Shown here: positions 25,316 to 31,037 of the stretch, piece by piece
How positions within the stretch are numbered: the stretch's first letter is position 1
Layout of the letters: each line of letters opens with the position of its first letter
Source: a virus
Strand: one strand, 5' to 3'
Length of the DNA stretch: 31,115 bases
IMG/VR virus record: IMGVR_UViG_3300032282_001302
Span: 1 to 31,115 of that record
Translations under genes and position numbers: made by a program
Notes under the pieces: model-generated
Databases searched by the model: none
What the model was told of the DNA's origin: nothing
The model's input: the letters and a program-made list of their open reading frames with translations, nothing else

Positions 25316-25765
25316 TTAAGCTACAGGCTTGTCTTCTGGACGTGGGTTATGAATCTCATGGTATTCATTAGCATCCAATATTTCTTTGATGCGTGCTTCT
25401 TCTTCTGCCTTTAAACGTGCTTCTTTTGCAGGGATAGTTTCAAACGCACCAGCAGCAATAGCATCTTCTTTAGCTTTTTTTTCTGCTGCCACTGCTTCTG
25501 CTTCTGCTTTAGCAGCTGCAATTTTAGTGTTAGCAGCATCATTTAACTCTGCTTTCTTAAGCCAATATTCTTGTTCTTTAATTGAACGAGAAACAATATC
25601 ATATTCTTTTAATTTAGCCTTGTATAGTTTCCAAACAGGGGTATCAGTATTATCTGAATCCATCTGGTCTCCATATTGGTCTAAGAACATAGAGAAAAAC
25701 TTGTCGAGTCTCATCTTAACACCAAGTAATTCTTGGTATTTTGTAATTTCAGCAGTTGTGGTCAT
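25316..25765 (-). CDS. Alanine/glutamate-rich coiled-coil hypothetical protein
   Basis: 149 aa. The first 70 residues (ITKYQELLGVKMRLDKFFSM, DTPVWKLYKAKLKEYDIVSR) look helical; residues 65-130 are a long charged helix with Ala/Glu/Lys repeats (KIAAAKAEAEAVAAEKKAKE, EARLKAEEEARIKEI), a likely coiled coil. No signal peptide or cysteine. I do not recognise a named family. It is the first gene of the replication/transcription operon, 38 bases after a late-type motif and downstream of a sigma70-like promoter. GGAAATTAA is the probable ribosome site before the ATG at 25765. Confidence 0.6.
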   Translation of the reverse strand: MTTTAEITKYQELLGVKMRLDKFFSMFLDQYGDQMDSDNTDTPVWKLYKAKLKEYDIVSRSIKEQEYWLKKAELNDAANTKIAAAKAEAEAVAAEKKAKEDAIAAGAFETIPAKEARLKAEEEARIKEILDANEYHEIHNPRPEDKPVA

Positions 25766-25802
25766 TTAATTTCCTTATTGTTGTTGGAGTAATAGACACA
25801 GT

Positions 25803-25810
25803 TATTTATC
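25803..25810 (-). promoter_or_regulatory. Late-promoter-like motif before the gp33/gp59/gp32 operon
   Basis: The minus strand reads GATAAATA then AC, the same 10-mer as before the DUF4815 gene (3000-2991). It is 38 bases from the ATG at 25765. A second similar core, AATAAATA, lies at 25821-25828, inside the spacer of the sigma70-like promoter. Confidence 0.4.
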
Positions 25811-25811
25811 T

Positions 25812-25840
25812 ATTATACAGTATTTATTCTTGCAAGACAA
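25812..25840 (-). promoter_or_regulatory. Sigma70-like early promoter (P3)
   Basis: -35 TTGTCT (25835-25840), 17-bp spacer, -10 TATAAT (25812-25817) on the minus strand. The bases before the -35 are AGTGC, as in the promoter at 27973. It overlaps the 3' end of no gene and would drive the operon from the 149-aa gene to gp32 early in infection. Confidence 0.7.
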
Positions 25841-25843
25841 GCA

Positions 25844-26173
25844 CTATCCTCTACGCATTCTTGCAATATCCATGGCTTCTTCATCAGAAAAGATAGGAAC
25901 AGCATTGGACTTATGCATTGTACCAATACCCTTAACCTTAGTGCCAGTGTAAACTGGGCTAGGTTTCTTGCTACAGTCATGATGCCCTGAATTCAAACTA
26001 GGATATTTAACTGTCTCTCGCTGATATGTCTTAGCTTTAGGTAGAGTTACATTAGATGAAATTTCCTTTACTGGATACTTCTTTAACATAGCTTCCCATT
26101 CAGCTTTCAACTCTCGTTGTTTAGCGTTAGGTTTAGACTTCTTTTTACTGGAATTCTTCACGTAAATAAACAT
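25844..26173 (-). CDS. Conserved phage hypothetical protein
   Basis: 109 aa, strongly basic: KNSSKKKSKPNAKQRELKAE, WEAMLKKYPVKEISS, then YPSLNSGHHDCSKKPSPVYT and GTKVKGIGTMHKSNAVPIFS, ending in DEEAMDIARMRRG. Blocks like KPNAKQR.L..EWE.ML.K, VYTG.K..GIGT.HKSNAVP.FS.EEA are familiar from small proteins of many aquatic podo-, sipho- and myoviruses; no function is known to me. It begins after AGGTG overlapping the stop of the FlgT-like gene (3-nt gap) and ends just upstream of the P3 promoter. The intergenic placement suggests it is the last gene of the envelope-module transcript. Confidence 0.65.
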   Translation of the reverse strand: MFIYVKNSSKKKSKPNAKQRELKAEWEAMLKKYPVKEISSNVTLPKAKTYQRETVKYPSLNSGHHDCSKKPSPVYTGTKVKGIGTMHKSNAVPIFSDEEAMDIARMRRG

Positions 26174-26176
26174 ATA

Positions 26177-27172
26177 TCACCTAAGAAAAACATTAACACT
26201 TGATACATTTCGAATCACATCATTAGGAACTGTAAAGGTTACTGGAACTACCTGTTGCTTCTCGTCAATTAAAAGAGCAGGTTGGTTGTAACGAACATTG
26301 TAATTTCTAAATATCGAATTATTAATTGTCTCTCCAGCTGCAACATAACGATACATCTTCATGTCTAAGAATTGTTCGTACAGTACAACTTGTTCACCAT
26401 TAACATCAGCCACTAAAGTTAGTTTGGGGTTTATTGGGAAAGTCATATCAACATTGATACTTGAACATTCGTTGCCAGAAAAACACACCATCATATTTTG
26501 ATTTCGTGGTTGCTCAGGTTGCTTAGTTGCATTATATACACCAAGAGAAGCTAATGCACCTATTGGACCAAAGGCAGTCATCGAGTATGATATAGCTCCA
26601 CCAGTAATTGTTTCACGAATATTGTTATTCGTATTACCTTTCTGGTTTACTACACTGGCAAATGCCTTCATATCACTTATCCATTTAGGTTGCCATGATA
26701 AAACTATATTAGTAGATATAGTCGTTTCATATCTTCCAATTTTATGGAAAGGTTGCATTGAATCAGCACGAATTGCAGTAGAGATATCATCTAAACGACG
26801 AACAACTCGCTCTCGCTTATCATAGTCTTCAAAATCAATATCCAGTGAAGTAGTATTACCTCGCTTCATAGAATTATTCTTTGGAACTACATCTGCAACA
26901 ATCTCTACTTCATATCCCACAGGAGTGGAGTTTCTCGAAACAATTTTATATGTTTTGATCACTCCACCATTATACTGATCAATCTCTTCTGTGGCACGAC
27001 CATTCCTAACTCGATTCTCACCGATGAGAAATGTACTAGCACCTTTCTCTAATGCTAGAGTCTTTGCATTTTCCAATGCAGAGTTATATGTTGCACCATA
27101 ACCAGTCACACGTACTTCTTCAGCAGAAGCAATTGATGATATGATCAACAAAGACAGAAGAGTCTTTTTCAT
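26177..27172 (-). CDS. Secreted periplasmic protein with FlgT-N-like domain
   Basis: 331 aa. A Sec signal peptide (MKKTLLSLLIISSIASA) is followed by EEVRVTGYGATYNSALENAK, TLALEKGASTFLIGENRV, IKTYKIVSRNSTPVGYEVEI. The order V.G.G.....A...A...AL..G...........I..Y.I.......YEV.I is that of the FlgT N-terminal domain found in flagellar H-ring and related envelope proteins. The rest (residues 100-331) contains MTFPINPKLTLVADVNGEQV and beta-rich segments without a family I can name; it has a Cys pair near residue 230 (VCFSGNEC). It overlaps the lipoprotein stop by one base. A host-derived or host-acting envelope function is inferred. Confidence 0.6.
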   Translation of the reverse strand: MKKTLLSLLIISSIASAEEVRVTGYGATYNSALENAKTLALEKGASTFLIGENRVRNGRATEEIDQYNGGVIKTYKIVSRNSTPVGYEVEIVADVVPKNNSMKRGNTTSLDIDFEDYDKRERVVRRLDDISTAIRADSMQPFHKIGRYETTISTNIVLSWQPKWISDMKAFASVVNQKGNTNNNIRETITGGAISYSMTAFGPIGALASLGVYNATKQPEQPRNQNMMVCFSGNECSSINVDMTFPINPKLTLVADVNGEQVVLYEQFLDMKMYRYVAAGETINNSIFRNYNVRYNQPALLIDEKQQVVPVTFTVPNDVIRNVSSVNVFLR

Positions 27173-27846
27173 TAGAAACCATTCATTTGCGTACGAACCA
27201 AAGCTGCAGCATTGATGCTTTTCTTAGAGACCATCATAGTCACAGCAACCATATTTGAGTCACGATCAACAGTACGACTCGCAATGTAAGCACCACGTAG
27301 GATACCCTGCGAGTTATCGTTGATAGTCTCTGTCACTGATTGTGAGATTTTATTGGCACGATTACGTTCTTCTTGGCTGTACTGAGAGTGGTCTACTTCA
27401 GTATCGCTTCCGAACAATTCATCGGACTTGGTATCTTTATTTCGTTTACGATTCTCGCTACCATTAGATGACACGATGTCTTTCAATGCAGTCTTTGTAA
27501 CATTCTCGACTGCTTTACCAGACTTAACATCGTTGTTCAAAAATTCAACTAGATTGCGTTTGGCACGCATAGTGGCTAACAAGAATGCGTCTTCACGTCC
27601 TTGGGCATGGTTGAAATTGATAGGTGCAGTACCAGATGTCTTGATTAACAACCACTCACCCTCATCTGAGAATTGTAGCTGTACTGTTCCAGCTGTTTCA
27701 AGAAATTCTGCTTCAGCTTTCTTGATATCTGGCTTCGACTCTAGTTTGTTTTCAATCTTAGTTACAGGGGCAGGTGCTTCTCTGGTAGAAGCACATCCAG
27801 TCACGAACAGTGCAAGCACCGCCATTGATATAATACCTTGTTTCAT
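27172..27846 (-). CDS. Outer-membrane lipoprotein, LPP20-like (envelope module)
   Basis: 224 aa with a lipoprotein signal: MKQGIISMAVLALFVTGC, lipobox V-T-G-C18, then a Pro/Lys-rich linker. The folded part contains AGTVQLQFSDEGEWLLIKTS, GREDAFLLATMRAKRNLVEF, LNNDVKSG, a charged low-complexity region (NGSENRKRNKDTKSDELFG), then NKISQSVTETINDNSQGILR and GAYIASRTVDRDSNMVAVTM. The A...A..RA..NL.EF helix and the 'G.......D.....V.V..' ending are like LPP20/FlgP-type lipoproteins that sit beside FlgT-type proteins. Ser-after-Cys (+2 Ala) favours outer-membrane sorting. ATG overlaps the stop of the upstream 41-aa gene (ATGA); AAGGA upstream. Similarity is by pattern only. Confidence 0.62.
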   Translation of the reverse strand: MKQGIISMAVLALFVTGCASTREAPAPVTKIENKLESKPDIKKAEAEFLETAGTVQLQFSDEGEWLLIKTSGTAPINFNHAQGREDAFLLATMRAKRNLVEFLNNDVKSGKAVENVTKTALKDIVSSNGSENRKRNKDTKSDELFGSDTEVDHSQYSQEERNRANKISQSVTETINDNSQGILRGAYIASRTVDRDSNMVAVTMMVSKKSINAAALVRTQMNGF

Positions 27847-27968
27847 TTCACATTTTCCTTAATTACAATTTTCGCATTGTCTACTTGTCGATCTGCAAAA
27901 TTAGCAAACTTGCTAAATCCCACAGTTGCGATAACTAGACCCAAAATAAACCCAATCACTAATTGCAT
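27843..27968 (-). CDS. Small single-pass membrane protein (41 aa)
   Basis: MQLVIGFILGLVIATVGFSK followed by FANFADRQVDNAKIVIKENV and K. One N-terminal transmembrane helix with GxxxG-like spacing, then a short amphipathic helix. Similar tiny proteins (..GFI.G.VIATVGFS....) are common in phages and have no known role. The start at 27968 is only about six bases after the -10 box of promoter P1, so transcripts from P1 would be nearly leaderless for this gene; GGAG at 27980-27983 could serve only longer transcripts. Its stop overlaps the lipoprotein start (ATGA), which makes it the first gene of the envelope operon. Confidence 0.65.
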   Translation of the reverse strand: MQLVIGFILGLVIATVGFSKFANFADRQVDNAKIVIKENVK

Positions 27969-27972
27969 AATA

Positions 27973-28001
27973 ATTATACTCCATTCACGTTTAAAAGTCA
28001 A
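27973..28001 (-). promoter_or_regulatory. Sigma70-like early promoter (P1) for the envelope operon
   Basis: -35 TTGACT (27996-28001), 17-bp spacer, perfect -10 TATAAT (27973-27978) on the minus strand, starting right behind the stop codon of the Gp88-like gene. The -35 is preceded by AGTGC, and the spacer ends AATGGAG, both shared with other promoters in the window. Confidence 0.78.
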
Positions 28002-28005
28002 GCAC

Positions 28006-28701
28006 TCAAACAACGAATCCAGTGGTATCTTTTTTAGCTTTACCCTTAGCCTTAAGACCAACAATAACACCCTTTGGATCCAAGAAACGCAAGTCAGTCT
28101 CATCACCATTGATGACTGGACGACCAAGGTAAGTCTCTGGAACATTGTGGAAAACCACTGCCACATTCATTCCATTAGAGATTGCAATACGAACATCCAT
28201 GTCATTACCATCAGCTGCACTGAAAGTCAGATGATAGTTAGGGATGTGTGATACCTTGCGGTTATTGATTTTGGTGTAGTCGTAGAATTGCACTTGTGGA
28301 AACATCTGGAAAATATTGCGTCCTTCCAGAATCTCATACTTCTCCCATGACAAGTCACTGGTGCCATTAAGGCGAAACACTGGGATGAGATTTTGCTTCT
28401 CTGCTTTTTTGATGGTCTTGACGATATCGTTGAGTAATTCTGAAAAGAATGATGAACGATTCTCAAAAAAGTATTTGGTCTTACGGATACGTGCTTGCTG
28501 AATCACGTTAGTGGTCTCACCCTTCTTGAACATACCACCACGACCAGCAAGGTTCAAGCAGGCATCGGTACAACCCTTTGTGCGCTTTGGGCACACTTCT
28601 TTGCCAGACAAGTCTGCAGGTGCGAAGTGAAGTACAGAAGAAAGATATCCCAGCTTCTCACCTTTAAGTAACTTTGGATTGCCGACTGTTAGTAGACTCA
28701 T
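28006..28701 (-). CDS. Gp88-like conserved phage protein
   Basis: 231 aa from ATG 28701, preceded by AAAGGG; an in-frame GTG at 28722 is less likely. MSLLTVGNPKLLKGEKLGYL, then FAPADLSG and a cysteine group C37-X6-C44-X3-C48 (EVCPKRTKGCTDACLN), GRGGMFK, NVIQQARIRKTKYFFENR, VFRLNGTSDLSWEK and FYDYTKINNRK. The plan (an N-terminal N.K....LGY.....PA..SG..VCP....C...C, then A...R....F....F...L, then R.N..SDL.W) is that of the phage Gp88 family, with an iron- or zinc-like Cys cluster. Molecular function unknown. It lies under its own promoter with an overlapping inverted repeat. Confidence 0.68.
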   Translation of the reverse strand: MSLLTVGNPKLLKGEKLGYLSSVLHFAPADLSGKEVCPKRTKGCTDACLNLAGRGGMFKKGETTNVIQQARIRKTKYFFENRSSFFSELLNDIVKTIKKAEKQNLIPVFRLNGTSDLSWEKYEILEGRNIFQMFPQVQFYDYTKINNRKVSHIPNYHLTFSAADGNDMDVRIAISNGMNVAVVFHNVPETYLGRPVINGDETDLRFLDPKGVIVGLKAKGKAKKDTTGFVV

Positions 28702-28732
28702 TTCAAACCCTTTCTTAATCACGATAAGGTAT

Positions 28733-28761
28733 ATTATGCTCCATTAGTCAATTAAAGACAA
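28733..28761 (-). promoter_or_regulatory. Sigma70-like early promoter (P2) for the Gp88-like gene
   Basis: -35 TTGTCT (28756-28761), 17-bp spacer, -10 CATAAT (28733-28738) on the minus strand. The bases before the -35 are AGTTG and the spacer ends in AATGGAG, like P1. Confidence 0.65.
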
Positions 28762-28789
28762 CAACTTTCTGGACACTCGTAAGTTGTTG
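28759..28789. repeat. 9-bp inverted repeat overlapping the P2 -35 box
   Basis: CAACAACTT and AAGTTGTTG are separated by 13 bases on the plus strand (28759-28767 and 28781-28789). One arm covers the P2 -35 hexamer. It could be an operator or a hairpin; no T-run follows, so a terminator is less likely. Confidence 0.5.
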
Positions 28790-28800
28790 ATTTTACAAGG

Positions 28801-28831
28801 AAAAATAACCCCTAGACTAGAGGGGTTATTT
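28801..28831 (-). terminator. Intrinsic terminator behind the 75-aa membrane-protein gene
   Basis: An 11-bp stem AAATAACCCCT (28803-28813) / AGGGGTTATTT (28821-28831) with a 7-base loop begins three bases after the stop at 28834 on the minus strand and ends in five T. It insulates the Gp88-like gene from the lysis/protease operon. Confidence 0.82.
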
Positions 28832-28833
28832 CC

Positions 28834-29061
28834 TTACTTTGGGCGAGAGGCACTTCCATAGGCGATACAGATTGTATCCGTAGACCTAGAATACGCACAT
28901 CTAACTGCGACTGGGTCAATACCCTTTACAATTGCAGACTCGATATTGCGTTCTAGTGATTTCAATTCATTGTAATTATAAAATGTGATAGATCCAACTA
29001 CTGCAATTATAAGTGTTGTGATTGATACGATAACAGTTGTAGCTAAAGTAGTCTGACTCAT
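28834..29061 (-). CDS. Small membrane protein, conserved in phages
   Basis: 75 aa with an N-terminal transmembrane helix (TTVIVSITTLIIAVVGSITF) and a C-terminal segment IVKGIDPVAVRCAYS then DTICIAYGSAS with two cysteines. The I..GI.PVAVRCAYS....ICIAY motif is familiar from small phage membrane proteins of unknown role. A clear AAAAGGAAC ribosome site precedes the ATG at 29061. It is the last gene of the SleB-ClpP operon and precedes the terminator at 28801-28831. Confidence 0.68.
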   Translation of the reverse strand: MSQTTLATTVIVSITTLIIAVVGSITFYNYNELKSLERNIESAIVKGIDPVAVRCAYSRSTDTICIAYGSASRPK

Positions 29062-29072
29062 TAGTGTTCCTT

Positions 29073-29630
29073 TTAGTTGAGGTCTTTAACTTCATCGCAT
29101 AATCCTAGACTTTTTGCTTCTGATGCACTAAGCCACATATCTTGCGGTGGTAGTAATAACTCTTTAATTTTTGCTTCAGATAAACCACTACATTTTTTAT
29201 AGTGAGCAATCATCTTCTTTGTAGTAAGATCAAATTGTTTAACTGTGGCAAACAACTCATGCTCTTTTCCAAACGCACCCCATGAATATTGATGCGATAG
29301 GATTGATGTATTTGGTGTAAGAAGTCGTGTTCCTTTAGTACCAGCAATAAAAATCATTAAACCAGCAGAAGCGATCTCGCCAAGACCAATCGTTCTAATT
29401 GGAATAGCAGAACCACGCATGGCATCAATGATAGCAAATGCTGCACTTAACTCACCTCCAGGAGATGTGATAACCAGATTTAACATATCTGGTCTTTCTT
29501 CCTGAAAGTTACATTCAAAAATCCATTCAACTGTTTGTTTTGCAGTTTGAAGGTTAATCTCTTCCATCAGCAAGAAGAATGAATGTTGGGCGTCCTCTGT
29601 TTCGTTCAACTGTAGATTTAGTTTCTTCAT
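29073..29630 (-). CDS. clpP: ClpP-like serine protease (family S14)
   Basis: 185 aa from ATG 29630, chosen because AGAGGA lies 6 bases upstream; a longer in-frame start exists at 29669. The complete catalytic triad is visible: Ser88 in LGEIASAGLMIF, His113 in SILSHQYSWG and Asp164 in PPQDMWLSASEA, with oxyanion-loop sequence ITSPGGELSAAFAIIDAM. E. coli ClpP (193 aa mature) has the same spacing. No Clp ATPase gene is present in the window, so the enzyme may use a host ATPase or work alone. Phage ClpP-like proteins can be head-maturation proteases, but this one sits with a lysis gene away from the head genes. The first 77 bases overlap the SleB gene. Confidence 0.88.
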   Translation of the reverse strand: MKKLNLQLNETEDAQHSFFLLMEEINLQTAKQTVEWIFECNFQEERPDMLNLVITSPGGELSAAFAIIDAMRGSAIPIRTIGLGEIASAGLMIFIAGTKGTRLLTPNTSILSHQYSWGAFGKEHELFATVKQFDLTTKKMIAHYKKCSGLSEAKIKELLLPPQDMWLSASEAKSLGLCDEVKDLN

Positions 29631-30165
29631 TAGATATTCCTCTTTCTGTATAAAATATATGTCTTCCAATTGTCACAGTTTTTTGTAGTTTCCATTTAGG
29701 ATTAACATAATCTGCATGATAATATAGAGCACCCTTAGTAATGTCTTTTAACTTTTCATAGTTAGCGTAAACATACAACGCTGCTTCACGTGATAGCTCA
29801 TACTGTTGTTTCTGCCTATCCGTAACTTTGTGTTCACATATCCATGTAAACTGACAGGTATAGTTAGTCTTTTGTTTAACTACACCGCAAATATTTTTAG
29901 GGAATCTCGGGTCTTGTACTCTATTTAGAGTGACAAAGGCTACTGCCATTCTACCCTGTTGTGTTTCATAACCAGCTTCATGATAAACATTGTCTGCTAG
30001 ACAATCAATTTCTTTCTGCGTTTCTTTAGTTAGTTGGCTATAACTTATTTCAAGTATTCTGTTTGTCGTTGGTTTGTTGTTTGTGTTTACTACATTTATA
30101 CAACTTACAACTGTCAGTATTATTAATAGTATTAACGAAAGTAATATTAGTATGCGGTTGTGCAT
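29554..30165 (-). CDS. SleB-type cell-wall hydrolase (endolysin candidate)
   Basis: 203 aa. A hydrophobic N-terminus (NRILILLSLILLIILTVVSC) works as signal or anchor, with a possible lipobox (V-V-S-C22). The catalytic domain is Hydrolase_2 (SleB): DCLADNVYHEAGYETQQGRM with Glu of YHEA as likely catalytic acid, AVAFVTLNRVQDPRFPKNIC, QFTWICE, and ALYYHADYVNPKW with GRHIFY. SleB enzymes are lytic transglycosylase-like and occur as endolysins in marine phages. The hydrophobic start would allow export without a holin; no holin is obvious. Strong AAGGAGA precedes the ATG at 30165. The C-terminal tail overlaps ClpP. Confidence 0.85.
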   Translation of the reverse strand: MHNRILILLSLILLIILTVVSCINVVNTNNKPTTNRILEISYSQLTKETQKEIDCLADNVYHEAGYETQQGRMAVAFVTLNRVQDPRFPKNICGVVKQKTNYTCQFTWICEHKVTDRQKQQYELSREAALYVYANYEKLKDITKGALYYHADYVNPKWKLQKTVTIGRHIFYTERGISNEETKSTVERNRGRPTFILLADGRD

Positions 30166-30187
30166 ATAATCTCCTTAATTAGTTAAA

Positions 30188-30210
30188 GAGAAGTGCAAAA
30201 TGCACTTCTC
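30188..30210 (-). terminator. Strong hairpin between the 91-aa gene and SleB gene
   Basis: A 10-bp perfect inverted repeat GAGAAGTGCA / TGCACTTCTC with a 3-base loop (AAA on plus, TTT on minus), followed on the minus strand by TTTAAC. It lies in the 55-bp gap after the stop at 30221. The T-run is short, so it may be a weak terminator or an attenuator regulating the lysis operon. Confidence 0.55.
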
Positions 30211-30220
30211 CAATCCCGTA

Positions 30221-30496
30221 TCAGGTTGACTTTTTGCTTATAGTCTTTGTATCTTGGGGGATGTTTGAAACGAAACCATTCAAGACCTGAGCCTTTGCAA
30301 TGATATCATTTTCAGATGGGATAGCAGGGAATCCTGGGTGATCAGGAATCGTGCCTCCATTGAGTTTAGCAGATTCGACTTTCATATGCCAGTCGTTGCT
30401 AATTTGTTCACGCTTACCGTAGTATTCATCGTTAAGCATGTCTTTCGCCATTTTTAGTAGTTCAAGGCGAATCTCGAACGGTGTCAAATTACTCAT
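30221..30496 (-). CDS. Conserved phage hypothetical protein
   Basis: 91 aa. MSNLTPFEIRLELLKMAKDM, LNDEYYGKREQISNDWHMKV, then PDHPGFPAIPSENDIIAKAQ and VLNGFVSN. The pattern LTPFEIRL.LL.MAK.ML...Y, DW......A...G......P.FP..PSE.DI..KA..L..FVS is one I recognise in many aquatic T4-like phages; its function is not known. AAAGGAGT precedes the ATG at 30496. It is followed by the hairpin at 30188-30210. A CTAAATA motif at 30565-30571 lies 70 bases upstream and could be a late promoter, at low confidence. Confidence 0.7.
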   Translation of the reverse strand: MSNLTPFEIRLELLKMAKDMLNDEYYGKREQISNDWHMKVESAKLNGGTIPDHPGFPAIPSENDIIAKAQVLNGFVSNIPQDTKTISKKST

Positions 30497-30563
30497 GTGT
30501 TACTCCTTTTGTGTGTATGAGTTGTGTGTATGGTGATTTTGTAGGGTTCACCAACCCTCTGTA

Positions 30564-30749
30564 TTATTTAGGTGATTCAGCTTTTTTCTTTGGTTTTGGC
30601 TTAGTGCCTTTTGGTGGTGGAGGACAATTACCTTTCTTGTCTTTCTTCACACAGTTTTGGTTTTCAGATGCTGGTTCTTTCTTGACATCAGCAGCATAAC
30701 CAGCTGACATCAATGATAACGATACAATCAGTGCAGTCAATAACTTCAT
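30564..30749 (-). CDS. Small secreted Lys/Pro-rich protein
   Basis: 61 aa. A Sec signal peptide (MKLLTALIVSLSLMSAGYAA, cleavage after A-Y-A) is followed by about 41 mostly hydrophilic residues: ENQNCVKKDKKGNCPPPPKG then KPKPKKKAESPK, with two cysteines 8 residues apart and many Lys and Pro. A strong AGGAGA site precedes the ATG at 30749. It directly follows the tmRNA terminator on the same strand. I do not recognise a family; small secreted cationic proteins of this type could act in the periplasm, but that is speculation. Confidence 0.6.
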   Translation of the reverse strand: MKLLTALIVSLSLMSAGYAADVKKEPASENQNCVKKDKKGNCPPPPKGTKPKPKKKAESPK

Positions 30750-30762
30750 ACGATCTCCTGTT

Positions 30763-30801
30763 AATAAAATGGTAGCTTATTCTGTTACGAGGAAAGCTAC
30801 C
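30763..30801 (-). terminator. Intrinsic terminator of the tmRNA gene
   Basis: Stem GGTAGCTT (minus strand 30801-30794) with AAGCTACC (30778-30771), 15-base loop, followed on the minus strand by ATTTTATT. It directly follows the tmRNA coding piece and could alternatively be the last stem of the RNA itself. Confidence 0.6.
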
Positions 30802-30818
30802 GAAACCCTAAGCAGCGT

Positions 30819-30851
30819 TTAGGCTGCTAATGCGAACAGTTCGTCGTTTGC
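30819..30851 (-). other. tmRNA tag reading frame (ANDELFALAA)
   Basis: Eleven codons including TAA, preceded by CGTAAAC as upstream resume signal. Eight of ten residues equal the E. coli tag ANDENYALAA; the C-terminal ALAA is the classic ClpXP degron. Confidence 0.93.
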
Positions 30852-30937
30852 GTTTACGTTGTTTTAGTTTTAACACCTACTCTGGTGAGTTGTCCACTTC
30901 TGTACTATTTGCCCTGTCGAATACTGAGTACACCCCC

Positions 30938-31037
30938 ATCAAAAGCACAGAAGTTCGTAGAACTTCGTCAAAGGAACCTGTCTCGAATATGCTCGCTAGT
31001 TGCGATCTGAAGCCAGCATATCGTCTATCTGCACTTT
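30938..31037 (-). other. tmRNA intervening segment (removed in processing)
   Basis: 100 bases between the CCA end (31038) and the 5' end of the coding piece (30937). Its ends pair with each other: AAAGTGCAGA near the CCA with TCTGTGCTTT near GGGGG (10 pairs, two of them G-U), extending the acceptor stem as expected for a permuted precursor. Inside are two further hairpins: ATATGCT/AGCATAT and GAAGTTC-TAC-GAACTTC. Confidence 0.8.

Noticed and set aside
27843-28166. A 107-aa reading of the frame ending in the small membrane protein
   Set aside because: The first 66 codons are antisense-like sequence in another frame of the Gp88 gene; promoter P1 and the ATG at 27968 indicate the 41-aa form.
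28702-28722. GTG start for the Gp88-like protein
   Set aside because: The extra residues include the AAAGGG ribosome site of the ATG at 28701.
29631-29669. Longer N-terminus for the ClpP-like protein
   Set aside because: The 13 extra residues are not ClpP-like and the internal ATG at 29630 has a proper AGAGGA site.
30543-30558. Hairpin AGGGTT-CACC-AACCCT between two small genes as a terminator
   Set aside because: Only six pairs and no T-run on either strand.
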